Shown: in pieces, positions 1 to 8,964 of the stretch
How the letters are laid out: each line of letters opens with the position of its first letter
Numbering within the stretch: the first letter of the stretch is position 1
Origin: Citreicoccus inhibens
GTDB taxonomy: Bacteria; Myxococcota; Myxococcia; Myxococcales; Myxococcaceae
Length of the DNA stretch: 64,000 nt
Assembly: GCF_019039035.1 (NCBI RefSeq)
Contig: NZ_JAHNZT010000011.1
Coordinates: 171,048-235,047 of the forward strand
Direction of reading: 5' to 3'
Position numbers and translations under genes: made by a program
The notes under the pieces: model-generated
What the model saw: only the letters and a program-made list of their open reading frames with translations
Told to the model about the DNA's origin: nothing
Database searches by the model: none

Positions 1-1
1 G

Positions 2-715
<714 letters not shown>

Positions 716-745
716 TTCCAGCCTGGTGAGCAAGAAGGTGGACCT

Positions 746-3160
746 GTGAAGATTTCGGTGAAGTGGCTCGGCGATTACGTGGCGCTGCCGCCGTCGGTGG
801 ACGAGCTGGCGCGCAAGCTGACCGCGGCGGGGCTGGAGATCGAGGGCGTGGAGCGCCCGGGCGAGGGACTGCGCGGTGTGGTGGTGGCGCAGATTCGCGA
901 GTCCGTGCAGCACCCCAACGCGGACAAGCTGTCCGTCACCCAGGTGGACATCGGCGGCTCGGCGATGCTCCAGGTGGTGTGCGGCGCGAAGAACTACAAG
1001 GTGGGCGACCGCGTGCCGCTGGCGACGGCGGGCGCGAAGCTGCCCAACGGAATGGAGATCAAGCAGGCCGCGCTCCGCGGTGTGGAGAGCTTCGGCATGC
1101 TGTGCTCGGCGAAGGAGCTGGGGCTCACCGAGGACTCCTCGGGGCTGCTCATCCTCCCGCCGGACGCGAAGCTGGGGGCGCCTGTGGCCGAGGCGCTGGG
1201 GCTGGATGACTCGGTGCTGGAGGTGAACGTCACGCCGAACCGGCCGGACGCGCTGAGTCACCTGGGCGTGGCGCGCGAGGTGGGCGTGGTGACGGGCGCA
1301 GCGCTGAAGCTGCCGCAGCCGAAGCTGGCCGAGTCCGGCACTCCGGCCTCCGAGCGCGTGAAGGTGCGCATCGAGGACGCGACCCGCTGCACGCGCTATG
1401 CGGCGCGCGTGGTGGAGAACGTCACCATCCGCCCGTCTCCCACGTGGATGCAGGAGCGGCTGAAGTCGTGCGGCGTGCGCGCCATCAACAACGTGGTGGA
1501 CGTCACCAACTACGTGCTCCTCGAGTACGGGCAGCCGCTGCATGCGTTCGACCTGGACAAGCTGGCGGGCCAGGAGATCGTCGTGCGCACGGCGGGGCGC
1601 GGCGAGAAGATGCACACGCTGGATGGTAAGGAGCGCGCGTTGGATCCGGATGACCTGCTCATCTGTGATCGCGACCGGCCCCAGGCCATCGCGGGCGTCA
1701 TGGGCGGCGGGGACAGCGAGGTGTCGCAGGGCACGACGCGCATCGTGTTGGAGTCGGCGCACTTCGTGGGCTCCAGCGTGCGGCGCACGGCGAAGCGGCA
1801 CGCGCTGCACACCGAGGCGTCGCACCGGTTCGAGCGAGGCACGGACCTGGACGCGGTCATCCCCGCGGTGGACCGGGCCGCGCAGCTCATCGCGGAGCTG
1901 TCGGGCGGCACCGTCGCGCCGGGGCGCGTGGACGTCTATCCCGAGCCCAAGGCCGCGCGTCGCGTGACGCTGCGCTATGGCCGCGTGGAGCGCGTGCTCG
2001 GCGTGGCGGTGGCGGAGGCCGAGTGCCGGCGCATCCTCGGCGCGCTGGGGTTCAAGGCGGTGGAGGAGGGGACGGGGCAGACGACGTATGACGTGCCTCG
2101 GGCGCGCGTGGACGTGGAGCGTGAGGAGGACCTCATGGAGGAGGTCGCTCGCGTCTACGGCTACGACAACATCCCGGCCCGGCTGCCTCGCGGCCTGGAC
2201 ACGCTGGTGCCCGAGCCCGCTTCCTCGGAGGCCGAGCGGCGGCTGCGCCACGCGCTGAGCGGCGCGGGGCTGAACGAGGTGGTGAACTACTCGTTCGTCG
2301 CGCCGAAGAGCCTGGAGGTTCTCGGGGCGAAGGATGCGCCCATTGCGCTGGTGAACCCGCTCAGCGTCGAGCAGTCGGTGATGCGGACGAGCCTGCTGCC
2401 GGGCCTGTTGGAGAACCTCTCGCGCAGTGTGCGCCACCAGGTGGAGTCGGTGGGGCTGTACGAGACGGGGCGTGCCTACTACCGGGACGCGCAGGGCGGG
2501 CAGGGGATGCGCCCGGCCGCGCGCGAGGTGCCTCGCGTGGCGGGCCTGCTCTGGGGCCTGCGTGGCGGCGGCCGGAGCTGGACGCAGAAGGACGCGCGGA
2601 TGGACTTCTACGACGCCAAGGGCGCCGTGGAGGCGCTGCTCCACGAACTGCACGTGACGGGCGCGACCTTCTCATCCGCCGAGCGGCCGGCCTACCACCC
2701 GCGCTCGTGCGCCCAGGTGGCGCTGGCGGATGGGACGGTGCTGGGGCACGTGGGGGAGATCCATCCCCGCGTGACGAAGGCGCTGGGGTTGCCCGAGGGC
2801 GTGTTCGTGTTCGAGCTGGACACCGAGCCGCTGTACTCGGCGTCGCGCCTGGTGGCCGAGAGCCAGCCCTTGCCGAAGTACCCGGCGGTGCTGCGCGATC
2901 TCGCGGTGGTGGTTCCCGTGGAGCTGGCGAACGAGGAGGTTCGCCGGGTCATCCTGGAGGTGGGGGCGCCGCTGGTGGAGGACGCGCTCGTGTTCGACGT
3001 GTACACGGGCAAGCCCATCCCCGAGGGGAAGAAGAACCTCGCGTACGCGCTGCGCTACCGCTCAGCCGAGCGCACGCTCACGGACGTGGAGGTCACCACG
3101 GCGCACCAGCGGATCATCACCGAGGTGAACCAGCGGCTGGGGGCCGCGCTGCGCGCCTGA
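746..3160 (+). CDS. pheT: Phenylalanyl-tRNA synthetase beta subunit
   Basis: Beta subunit of the (alpha-beta)2 PheRS, 804 aa, the usual bacterial length. It starts GTG (MKISVKWLGDYV), 30 nt after pheS, with a GGTGGACCT-type upstream stretch. Domain order fits the family: N-terminal EMAP-like tRNA-binding OB fold (about aa 40–150, NADKLSVTQVDIG), B3/4 editing region (about 210–380, including ERGTDLD), B5 domain (about 405–480), a catalytic-like core (about 490–700) and the C-terminal ferredoxin-fold anticodon-binding domain (about 710–800, PLPKYPAVLRDLAVVVP). The B3/4 domain hydrolyses mischarged Tyr-tRNA-Phe in known family members. Co-transcription with pheS, and possibly ihfA 97 nt downstream, is likely from spacing; pheST–ihfA is a conserved order in many proteobacteria-like genomes. 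Confidence 0.98.
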   Translation: MKISVKWLGDYVALPPSVDELARKLTAAGLEIEGVERPGEGLRGVVVAQIRESVQHPNADKLSVTQVDIGGSAMLQVVCGAKNYKVGDRVPLATAGAKLPNGMEIKQAALRGVESFGMLCSAKELGLTEDSSGLLILPPDAKLGAPVAEALGLDDSVLEVNVTPNRPDALSHLGVAREVGVVTGAALKLPQPKLAESGTPASERVKVRIEDATRCTRYAARVVENVTIRPSPTWMQERLKSCGVRAINNVVDVTNYVLLEYGQPLHAFDLDKLAGQEIVVRTAGRGEKMHTLDGKERALDPDDLLICDRDRPQAIAGVMGGGDSEVSQGTTRIVLESAHFVGSSVRRTAKRHALHTEASHRFERGTDLDAVIPAVDRAAQLIAELSGGTVAPGRVDVYPEPKAARRVTLRYGRVERVLGVAVAEAECRRILGALGFKAVEEGTGQTTYDVPRARVDVEREEDLMEEVARVYGYDNIPARLPRGLDTLVPEPASSEAERRLRHALSGAGLNEVVNYSFVAPKSLEVLGAKDAPIALVNPLSVEQSVMRTSLLPGLLENLSRSVRHQVESVGLYETGRAYYRDAQGGQGMRPAAREVPRVAGLLWGLRGGGRSWTQKDARMDFYDAKGAVEALLHELHVTGATFSSAERPAYHPRSCAQVALADGTVLGHVGEIHPRVTKALGLPEGVFVFELDTEPLYSASRLVAESQPLPKYPAVLRDLAVVVPVELANEEVRRVILEVGAPLVEDALVFDVYTGKPIPEGKKNLAYALRYRSAERTLTDVEVTTAHQRIITEVNQRLGAALRA

Positions 3161-3257
3161 ATTCCTGAATGAAGTCAGGAGGTTGACACGCCTCCTGGAA
3201 GGCTGCCAGCATCGCCCCCCGCGTTTCACCGCGCGGAAGGGTGCCAGAGGGGCTCGC

Positions 3258-3644
3258 ATGACGAAGGCGGACATCATCGAGGGGGTCTACGAGAAGGTCG
3301 GCTTCTCCAAGAAGGAGTCGGCGGAGATCGTGGAGCTCGTGTTCGACACCTTGAAGGAGACGTTGGAGCGCGGGGACAAGATCAAGATCTCCGGGTTCGG
3401 AAACTTCCAGGTGCGCCAGAAGAAGGCGCGGGTGGGCCGCAATCCGCAGACGGGCAAGGAGATCGAGATCTCCGCCCGTCGCGTGCTGACCTTTCGGCCG
3501 AGCCAGGTGTTGAAGAGCGCGCTGAACGGCGAGGCTCCGCCCGAGGATCACGCGGAGATCGACGCACGCGAGGAGGCCGCGTTGGATGCGGCCGAGGCGC
3601 GTGGCGAGGACTTCGACGAGGGGATGGACGAGGGGGAGGATTGA
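3258..3644 (+). CDS. ihfA: Integration host factor alpha subunit (HU/IHF family)
   Basis: A 128-aa DNA-bending protein of the HU/IHF family. IHF acts as an alpha-beta dimer that bends DNA in recombination, replication and sigma-54 promoter activation. The start at 3258 is preferred over an upstream in-frame ATG because AGAGGGGC lies just before it and the protein then begins TKADIIEGVYEKVGFSKKE, as in IhfA. The DNA-contacting beta arm is present (GRNPQTGKEIEI, about aa 60–72) with the tip proline conserved. The last ~30 residues, after RPSQVLKSALNG, are an acidic Ala/Glu/Asp extension absent from E. coli IhfA. The position directly after pheT supports ihfA rather than ihfB or hup. Confidence 0.93.
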   Translation: MTKADIIEGVYEKVGFSKKESAEIVELVFDTLKETLERGDKIKISGFGNFQVRQKKARVGRNPQTGKEIEISARRVLTFRPSQVLKSALNGEAPPEDHAEIDAREEAALDAAEARGEDFDEGMDEGED

Positions 3645-3727
3645 GTTTTCACACGGTGCCCGCTGCTCTTGCTTGACCTCGTCGTCGTGTAGGGGCATAA
3701 GGGCGCACCCTTTCACGACGGCAACGC

Positions 3728-3804
<77 letters not shown>

Positions 3805-3807
3805 TCG

Positions 3808-3860
3808 AAGGCCCTGGAGTTCCGGTGTCAAAGCCGGTGACTCCAGGGCCTTCACCTTTT
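3808..3860 (+). terminator. Rho-independent terminator of the tRNA-Pro transcript
   Basis: A 13-bp perfect inverted repeat, AAGGCCCTGGAGT (3808–3820) with ACTCCAGGGCCTT (3840–3852), and a nested CCGG/CCGG in the loop, followed by CACCTTTT. It begins 3 nt after the tRNA CCA. A near-identical hairpin recurs at 4256–4301. Confidence 0.85.
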
Positions 3861-4255
3861 GTGGCGCTATCGCATCGCGAACGCGGCCCTGCGGAGCGCT
3901 GCGGGTGGTCGTCTGGCGGTCAGTGATGCGCTGCTGCCTGAGCGCGGCGGTAGGGTTGGCGCAGGCTTCCCTGCCTGATGCGGCTGGGCCTCTCGAGTGG
4001 CGCTCGGTCGGGGGCAGCCCGAGTGGGTGTCTACCTTCGCCCCGTTCGCGGCGCCGCTGGTCCGCTTCGGTTGCCCACCTTCTGGCGAGCGCGTCGACGG
4101 CTTCCGCGAGTACGTCGCGATAGGCGTGTCGGACGGAGGCCTCGGCTCGGGCAGCATCAGAGGTGAGCGCGGGCAGGGCTCAGCCCGCAGCGGGGCCCCG
4201 GGCGTGGGCAATGCTCAGGCACCGCGCGCTCCAAGGGGCGCCGCTTGAATGAGAG
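3861..4255. other. Intergenic stretch with no supported gene
   Basis: About 395 nt between the two related hairpins. Short open frames exist on both strands, but none has a ribosome binding site, a recognisable family or the codon pattern of its neighbours, and they overlap one another. It may be a degraded gene or the interior of a small duplicated or inserted segment; nothing specific can be assigned. Confidence 0.5.
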
Positions 4256-4301
4256 AAGGCCCTGGAGGCTCGGCATGATGCGCCGGTGACTCCAGGGCCT
4301 T
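4256..4301 (-). terminator. Hairpin terminator copy, downstream of the acidic-protein gene
   Basis: A 12-bp inverted repeat, AAGGCCCTGGAG (4256–4267) with CTCCAGGGCCTT (4290–4301). The 3' 20 nt, from GCCGGTGA to the end, are identical to the tRNA terminator at 3808–3852; the loops differ. It lies 18 nt beyond the stop of the minus-strand gene 4319–5077. Read on the minus strand it is followed by a pyrimidine-rich TCTCTC, so it probably terminates that transcript and could work in both directions. Confidence 0.65.
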
Positions 4302-4318
4302 CGTGTCTCGGCGGGGGC

Positions 4319-5077
4319 TCAGGTGGAAGAGGGGCCCTTCTCGTGGCTGCTGCGCTCCACCTTCACGCTGCTGCTCGACTGGCTCTCGACCGGGTGGCCC
4401 TGTGCGTCCACCACGCCGGAGGGGGGACCTCTTCGCACGCGGCGCTCGACCGAGTAGCGGCGACCCCGACCGGAGCGCGAGCGGGGTTCGGTGCCTTGCT
4501 CGGGCCGATCATCGTCGTAGGAGTCGTAGAAGCGATCCAGCGAGCGGCCAAGGATGTGCGAGGACTCTCGGAGGGCTCGCGAGAAGCTGTTCGCCACGTC
4601 GGTGCCGCGAACTCGGGCCTCCCGCTGGAAGTCTGCTGCCCGGCTTCGGGGGCCTCGACGGCGATAGCCTTCGGGCGGTGGCTGCGCTTCGTAGTCCGCG
4701 TCGGACTCGTACTCGGACCGTGACTCCGGCTCCTCGTCGTAGTCGTAGTCCTCGTCCGCCTCGTCGTAGTCGTGCTCGTAGTTGGAGTCCTCCTCGTAGT
4801 CGCCCACGCCGAGGAAGGACTCCGCCACGTCGATGGCGAGATCGCCGAGGACTTGCGTGCTGCCCGCCACCATCTCCGTGGTGGCGTCGCTCCAGGCCCT
4901 CGCCAGGCGGCCCACCTCTCGCGTGAACTCGGTCGAGTTGTCGACGAAGGTCTGCATGTTGCTGCGCGCGCTGGAGCGCCCTCGTGGGGCGCTCCGACGA
5001 CCTCCGTTGCGATTGCGCTGCGGAGGCTCTCGCGTGTAGTCACTCCTTCTGACCTCGGACCTTTTGTACTCGGACAT
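4319..5077 (-). CDS. Hypothetical low-complexity acidic protein
   Basis: A 252-aa protein with no enzyme motif that I recognise. The first 40 residues are rich in Arg, Ser and Asn (REPPQRNRNGGRRSAPRGR). Residues ~41–95 could form an amphipathic helix (MQTFVDNSTEFTREVGRLAR, then DVAESFLGV). An Asp/Glu/Tyr-rich tract follows (about 95–135, DYEEDSNYEHDYDEADEDY), then another basic segment and a Ser-rich tail. There is no signal peptide or membrane segment. The helical part is loosely reminiscent of granule-associated phasin-like or nucleoid-type proteins, but this is only an impression. Start ATG at 5077; codon usage is typical of the region. Monocistronic, with a hairpin after its stop. Confidence 0.7.
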   Translation of the reverse strand: MSEYKRSEVRRSDYTREPPQRNRNGGRRSAPRGRSSARSNMQTFVDNSTEFTREVGRLARAWSDATTEMVAGSTQVLGDLAIDVAESFLGVGDYEEDSNYEHDYDEADEDYDYDEEPESRSEYESDADYEAQPPPEGYRRRGPRSRAADFQREARVRGTDVANSFSRALRESSHILGRSLDRFYDSYDDDRPEQGTEPRSRSGRGRRYSVERRVRRGPPSGVVDAQGHPVESQSSSSVKVERSSHEKGPSST

Positions 5078-5498
5078 GCGGGTTTCCTTTCGTGAACTCC
5101 GGAGGGTTCTCGCGGGCCCGACCTGGCACGACTTCGCGTGCTGCGCTGATTCCCAGACATCTCATCCGCACGGAATCCCAGACTGCCTCACGCTTTCCGC
5201 ACGCGCCCGCCTGCAGAGGAATGGAATGGAGCCACATCCCGTTCCTCAGGCGAACAGGACACCGAGTTTCTGTGTCCGCCGCAAGATATTTCCCTCCCAA
5301 GGATAGGGAGGTGCGCGCGCTCTGGCATCTGCTGCCCTGGAGCGCCGAAGTATGTCTGGAATCCGCCTGCGCCTCCGACTCCAGGGCAAGGGACGTGGTG
5401 ACTGAACTGCAGTTAGCATATCCCGCCTCTCCACCTCGCACGCTCTGAGTTCGGTTGTCATTGGCCGTCCTGTCCCCCCGGCAACAGGAGCCCGTTCC
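5078..5498. promoter_or_regulatory. Divergent intergenic region with small inverted repeat
   Basis: About 420 nt separate the divergent starts of the acidic protein (minus) and the desaturase (plus). It is visibly less GC-rich than the flanking genes, as expected of promoters. An inverted repeat, CCTCCC (5293–5298) and GGGAGG (5306–5311), with a 7-nt spacer could be an operator or hairpin. The desaturase ribosome site is CAGGAG at about 5485–5490. No clear -35/-10 pair could be assigned by eye, and no open frame here is convincing. Confidence 0.45.
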
Positions 5499-6410
5499 AT
5501 GACACGCGCCAAGCAAATCCAAAACATTCTCGCTGTTCTCCTGGGCTTTCTCTTCCTGGACGTCGCCATCGTCGTCTGTTGGAAGAGATGGGTGACCCCC
5601 ACGGACCTCGCCATTTTCTCGGTGACATATGTCCTGTCAGGACTGGGGATCGCCATCGGCTATCACCGACTCTTGACTCATCGTGCGTTCAAGACCCACA
5701 AGTCCATTCAGTACCTCTTCGCGGTGCTGGGCTCGACGGCGGCGCAGGGCCCCGTCATCGAGTGGGTGACGGATCACCGCAAGCACCACTCCTGCGCGGA
5801 TCAGGAGGGCGACCCGCACAGCCCTCACTTCAACTTTGGAGCGGGGCTCGGCGACCGCTTGAGAGGCTTCTGGTATGCCCACGTCGGGTGGTTGGTGAAG
5901 ACGCAGGGCGAGGCCCAACGGACCTTGTTCTCGCGTGATCTCCTCGAGGATCGGGGGATGCGGTTCATCGACTCGGCGTTCCCAGCGCTGGTGTTCCTGT
6001 CCATCGTCATCCCGGGGGCCGTGGGTTACCTCGTCACGGGGACGTGGCAGGGGGGGCTCGGCGGGCTGTTCTGGGGCGGGTTGATCCGCATCGTCCTATT
6101 GCACCACGTGACCTTCTGCATCAACTCGGTCTGTCACGTGGTGGGGACCAAGCGCTTCGAGACCCAGGATGAGGCGCGCAACGTCTTCTGGTTGGTGCTC
6201 CCCACGCTTGGGGATGCGTGGCACCACAACCACCATGCCTTCCCGCGCTCCGCCTCGCATGGCCTGCAGTGGTGGGAGGTGGATCCCTCCGCGATGGTCA
6301 TCCATGCCATGCGCCGCGTGGGCCTCGCCTGGGACGTGGTGGAGATCTCCGCGGAGCAACAGCAGGCCCGCCTCCTTCCGCGCGCGGAAGTCGCCGGGCG
6401 GACCACCTGA
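5499..6410 (+). CDS. Membrane acyl-CoA / acyl-lipid desaturase (delta-9 type)
   Basis: A 303-aa integral membrane fatty acid desaturase of the stearoyl-CoA desaturase superfamily, using a di-iron centre to insert a double bond in a fatty acyl chain. All three histidine boxes are present: HRLLTH (aa 56–61), HRKHH (aa 93–97) and HHNHH (about aa 243–247). Four hydrophobic segments surround them (about 8–27, 35–55, 165–190 and 195–215). It starts ATG with CAGGAG 9 nt upstream. The TGA stop overlaps the ATG of the next SDR gene (TGATG), so the two are translationally coupled. The family gives the reaction type; regiospecificity and whether the substrate is CoA- or lipid-bound cannot be read from the sequence. 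Confidence 0.92.
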   Translation: MTRAKQIQNILAVLLGFLFLDVAIVVCWKRWVTPTDLAIFSVTYVLSGLGIAIGYHRLLTHRAFKTHKSIQYLFAVLGSTAAQGPVIEWVTDHRKHHSCADQEGDPHSPHFNFGAGLGDRLRGFWYAHVGWLVKTQGEAQRTLFSRDLLEDRGMRFIDSAFPALVFLSIVIPGAVGYLVTGTWQGGLGGLFWGGLIRIVLLHHVTFCINSVCHVVGTKRFETQDEARNVFWLVLPTLGDAWHHNHHAFPRSASHGLQWWEVDPSAMVIHAMRRVGLAWDVVEISAEQQQARLLPRAEVAGRTT

Positions 6411-7339
6411 TGGTGGAAAGGAATGCAGGGGGCTGGCGACGCGGTTCGGCGCTGACGGACAAGCGAGCCCTGGTGACGGGCGCCGCCAGCGGAATCGGGC
6501 GGGCCACGGCGCTGGCGCTCGCGGACGAGGGCGCGCATCTCGTCCTCTGTGACCGCGACGCGGAGCGGCTCGCGGAGGTGTCGCGAGAGATCTCCTCGCG
6601 CGGCCGAGAGGTCTTCGCCCGACAGGTGGACGTCGCGGACCGTGAGGCGATGCGTGCCTTCGCGGCCGAGGTGGAGCGCGAGGTGGGGGTGCTCGACATC
6701 CTCGTGAACAACGCGGGCGTGGCCCTGGGTGCCCGCTTCGTGGAGACGCCGCTGGAGGACTGGGATTGGATTGTGTCCATCAATCTCTTCGGCGTCATCC
6801 ATGGTTGCCATTTCTTCCTGCCGGGGATGATTGCCCGGGGGCAGGGCGGGCACGTGGTGAACGTCTCCTCATTGACGGGCTTCTTCGCCACGGAGCCCTT
6901 CGCTGCCTACGGCACCACCAAGTACGCCGTGTTTGGACTGAGTGAGGCGCTTCGCGCCGACCTCGGTCGATATGGCATTGGTGTGACGACGCTCTGTCCG
7001 GGGATGACGGACACGGCCATCACGGAGAACGCGCGGGCTCGGGGCGAGTATGGCGATTCGGCCGCGCGGGCTCGGACCGCGGACCTCTTCCATCGCCGGC
7101 GCTATGGCCCCGAGCGCGTGGCGGCGGCGGTGCTCTCCGCCATCCGCCGCAATCGGGCCGTGGTGCCCGTCACGTGGGAGGCCTGGCTCCTGTACTACCT
7201 GAAGCGCCTGGCCCCGGGCTTCCTGCTCTGGCTGGGCAAGGTGTTCGCCGCGTACGTCGCCGGGCGAGGGCGGTTCGGCCACGCGGGTCGTGCCCGCGTG
7301 ACCGAGTCAGGGAGCGCGCCTAGCGGAAGTGGGGAATGA
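6410..7339 (+). CDS. Short-chain dehydrogenase/reductase
   Basis: A 309-aa classical SDR. It has the cofactor motif TGAASGIG (about aa 25–32), NNAGVA (about 100–105), catalytic Ser in VNVSSLTG and YGTTK (Tyr-xxx-Lys) around aa 168–172. After the core comes a hydrophobic C-terminal segment (LLYYLKRLAPGFLLWLGKVF), suggesting membrane association, as in SDRs acting on lipids, sterols or retinoid-like substrates. The start chosen is the ATG overlapping the desaturase stop; an open frame extends upstream but lies inside the desaturase. It runs 20 nt past the convergent stop of the next gene. The substrate is unknown; coupling to the desaturase suggests an acyl or lipid carbonyl. Confidence 0.88.
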   Translation: MVERNAGGWRRGSALTDKRALVTGAASGIGRATALALADEGAHLVLCDRDAERLAEVSREISSRGREVFARQVDVADREAMRAFAAEVEREVGVLDILVNNAGVALGARFVETPLEDWDWIVSINLFGVIHGCHFFLPGMIARGQGGHVVNVSSLTGFFATEPFAAYGTTKYAVFGLSEALRADLGRYGIGVTTLCPGMTDTAITENARARGEYGDSAARARTADLFHRRRYGPERVAAAVLSAIRRNRAVVPVTWEAWLLYYLKRLAPGFLLWLGKVFAAYVAGRGRFGHAGRARVTESGSAPSGSGE

Positions 7340-8390
7340 CCTTCTCCGCGAAGGTGCGCAGGGACTCCATCACCAGCTCGTGCGGCACCGTGCCCAACTG
7401 CATGACCATCAGCAGTTCATCGATGCCCGCGTCGGCGAAGCGCCTGACGGACTCGCGGGCATGCTCGGGGTCGCCGATGATGTAGCCGGCCGGAGAGCCG
7501 GGCTGGTTGCGATAGGCCATGGCCTCGCGCAGGTCGTCCTCGGGCAGGAAGTCTCGGGGAATGGCCAGACGTCCAATCGGCCGTGTCCCGGAGAGGTAGT
7601 ACTGGAACATGGACTCGCCGAAGAAGCGCGCGCCGCGCAGGCCGTACTCGCAGGCCTTGCGATCGTCATCGAGGACCAGCGTGGGGGGCGAGCATGCGAA
7701 GTGGTTGTTCTTCTGCCATCCGGTGGGCTTCGCGCGGCCCACGGCCTCTCGGTAGGCACGGACCTTCTCCGCGAGGTATTGGTCGCTCCCCACCGCGAAG
7801 TTCAGCGCGCCCAGGCCCAGCGCGCCCACGGCGGCGGCGGACTCGGGCTTCGAGCACGCGGCGAACATGGGCGGGTGCGGCTGTTGCACCGGCTTGGGAA
7901 TCACCTGCGTGGGGGGAATCTTGTAGTACTTCCCCTTGAACTCGAAGACGTCCGACTGCCACATGCGAGGAATCATCTCGAGCGCTTCGAGCCACTGCTC
8001 GTGGAGCTGGGGGATGCTGACTTCGAAGGCCATCTGCTCGACGAGCGAGGACGACTTGCCCGAGCCCCAGTTGACCCGGCCGCCCGAGAGGATGTCGAGC
8101 GTGGCGATGCGCTCGGCGATGCGCAGGGGGTGGTTGTAGCGCTGGGGCGTCAGCGTCACGCCGTGGCCCAGGCGGATGCGCTGCGTGCGCGCCGCCACGT
8201 AGGCGAGGAAGACCTCCGGCGCCGATGAGTGCGAGTACTCGCGCAAGCCATGGTGCTCGACGACCCAGATGCCGTCATAGCCGAGCGTGTCCGCGAGGAC
8301 GGCTTGCTCCACCGAGTCTCGAAAGAGCTGGGCCTCCGTCTGCCGGGTGGGGTCGGCGATCTGCATTTCGAAGAACAGGGAGAACTTCAT
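7320..8390 (-). CDS. LLM-class flavin-dependent oxidoreductase (luciferase-like)
   Basis: A 356-aa member of the bacterial luciferase / flavin-dependent monooxygenase superfamily (TIM barrel, reduced FMN or F420 cofactor). Family signatures seen: SLFFEMQ at the N terminus, GYDGIWVVEHHG (about aa 37–48), RIRLGHGVTLTPQRYNHPLR (about 71–90), LDILSGGRVNWGSGKSS (about 98–114) and a C-terminal IIGDPEHARESVRRFADAGI. Such enzymes hydroxylate or oxidise long-chain aldehydes, alkanes or other small molecules; the substrate is not evident. The 3' end overlaps the SDR on the other strand by 20 nt. A lipid-carrier gene lies upstream on the same strand, 76 nt away. Confidence 0.88.
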   Translation of the reverse strand: MKFSLFFEMQIADPTRQTEAQLFRDSVEQAVLADTLGYDGIWVVEHHGLREYSHSSAPEVFLAYVAARTQRIRLGHGVTLTPQRYNHPLRIAERIATLDILSGGRVNWGSGKSSSLVEQMAFEVSIPQLHEQWLEALEMIPRMWQSDVFEFKGKYYKIPPTQVIPKPVQQPHPPMFAACSKPESAAAVGALGLGALNFAVGSDQYLAEKVRAYREAVGRAKPTGWQKNNHFACSPPTLVLDDDRKACEYGLRGARFFGESMFQYYLSGTRPIGRLAIPRDFLPEDDLREAMAYRNQPGSPAGYIIGDPEHARESVRRFADAGIDELLMVMQLGTVPHELVMESLRTFAEKVIPHFR

Positions 8391-8466
8391 GCGCGGGGCT
8401 CCTGGGGCCGCGGAGCGCGGGCCCTGAATGCGAGGGAACGGGCGTGCCGTGACGCGTGGAGGGGCT

Positions 8467-8928
8467 TCAGGAGGAGGAGACGCGGGCTTCCGGGGACGGG
8501 GGCGTTCGGCCTGCTCGGCGGAGGATGACGCGCGCGAGGGCCCTGCCCAGGCGGGACTCTCCGGTGGCGAGCACGCGGAACTGACTGCACAGCGCGATGA
8601 AGATGAGGCCGAAGTGGGCGTCCCCTTGGACCTGGACCCGTCCGGTCATGATGGCGGTGGCCGAGCTCAAGGTTCCGTCGAGGAGCTGGAGGAAGGTCTC
8701 CTCCTTCAGTCGAATGGTCGCCGCGGGCGCGGGATGCAATCCCTTGCGGACCCAGAAATGCTCGTCTCGGACGTCGAGGTGCCAGCCCGTGGGTGGCGTG
8801 CCCGGAAGCTCGATGTTGCCAATGCCCCGGGTGCCGCGCAGGTCCACCTTCTGGGTGTTGATGGCGCCCCCCATCAACCCCGTTCCGAGCGACAGGCCAT
8901 TCATGAACCAGTGGATGCCAGGATTCAT
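8467..8928 (-). CDS. SCP2-like sterol/lipid carrier protein
   Basis: A 153-aa protein resembling the SCP2 sterol-carrier fold. The central segment has the pattern of that domain: LKEETFLQLLDG…LSSATAIMTGRVQVQGD (about aa 73–110), the beta strand plus helix that closes over a bound acyl chain. There is no signal peptide. The last ~30 residues are basic and proline-rich. SCP2 proteins bind and present fatty acyl-CoAs or sterols. The gene sits between an LLM oxidoreductase and an SDR on the same strand, so handing lipid substrates to them is plausible but inferred. A second SCP2-like gene is at 25960–26343. Confidence 0.72.
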   Translation of the reverse strand: MNPGIHWFMNGLSLGTGLMGGAINTQKVDLRGTRGIGNIELPGTPPTGWHLDVRDEHFWVRKGLHPAPAATIRLKEETFLQLLDGTLSSATAIMTGRVQVQGDAHFGLIFIALCSQFRVLATGESRLGRALARVILRRAGRTPPSPEARVSSS

Positions 8929-8964
8929 CCGTCGTCCTTCTCGCCTTCACACCTGCGGGTGGGA

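Noticed and set aside
3867..4248. Small overlapping open frames on both strands between the two hairpins
   Set aside because: No ribosome binding site, no similarity I recognise and mutual overlap; treated as non-coding.
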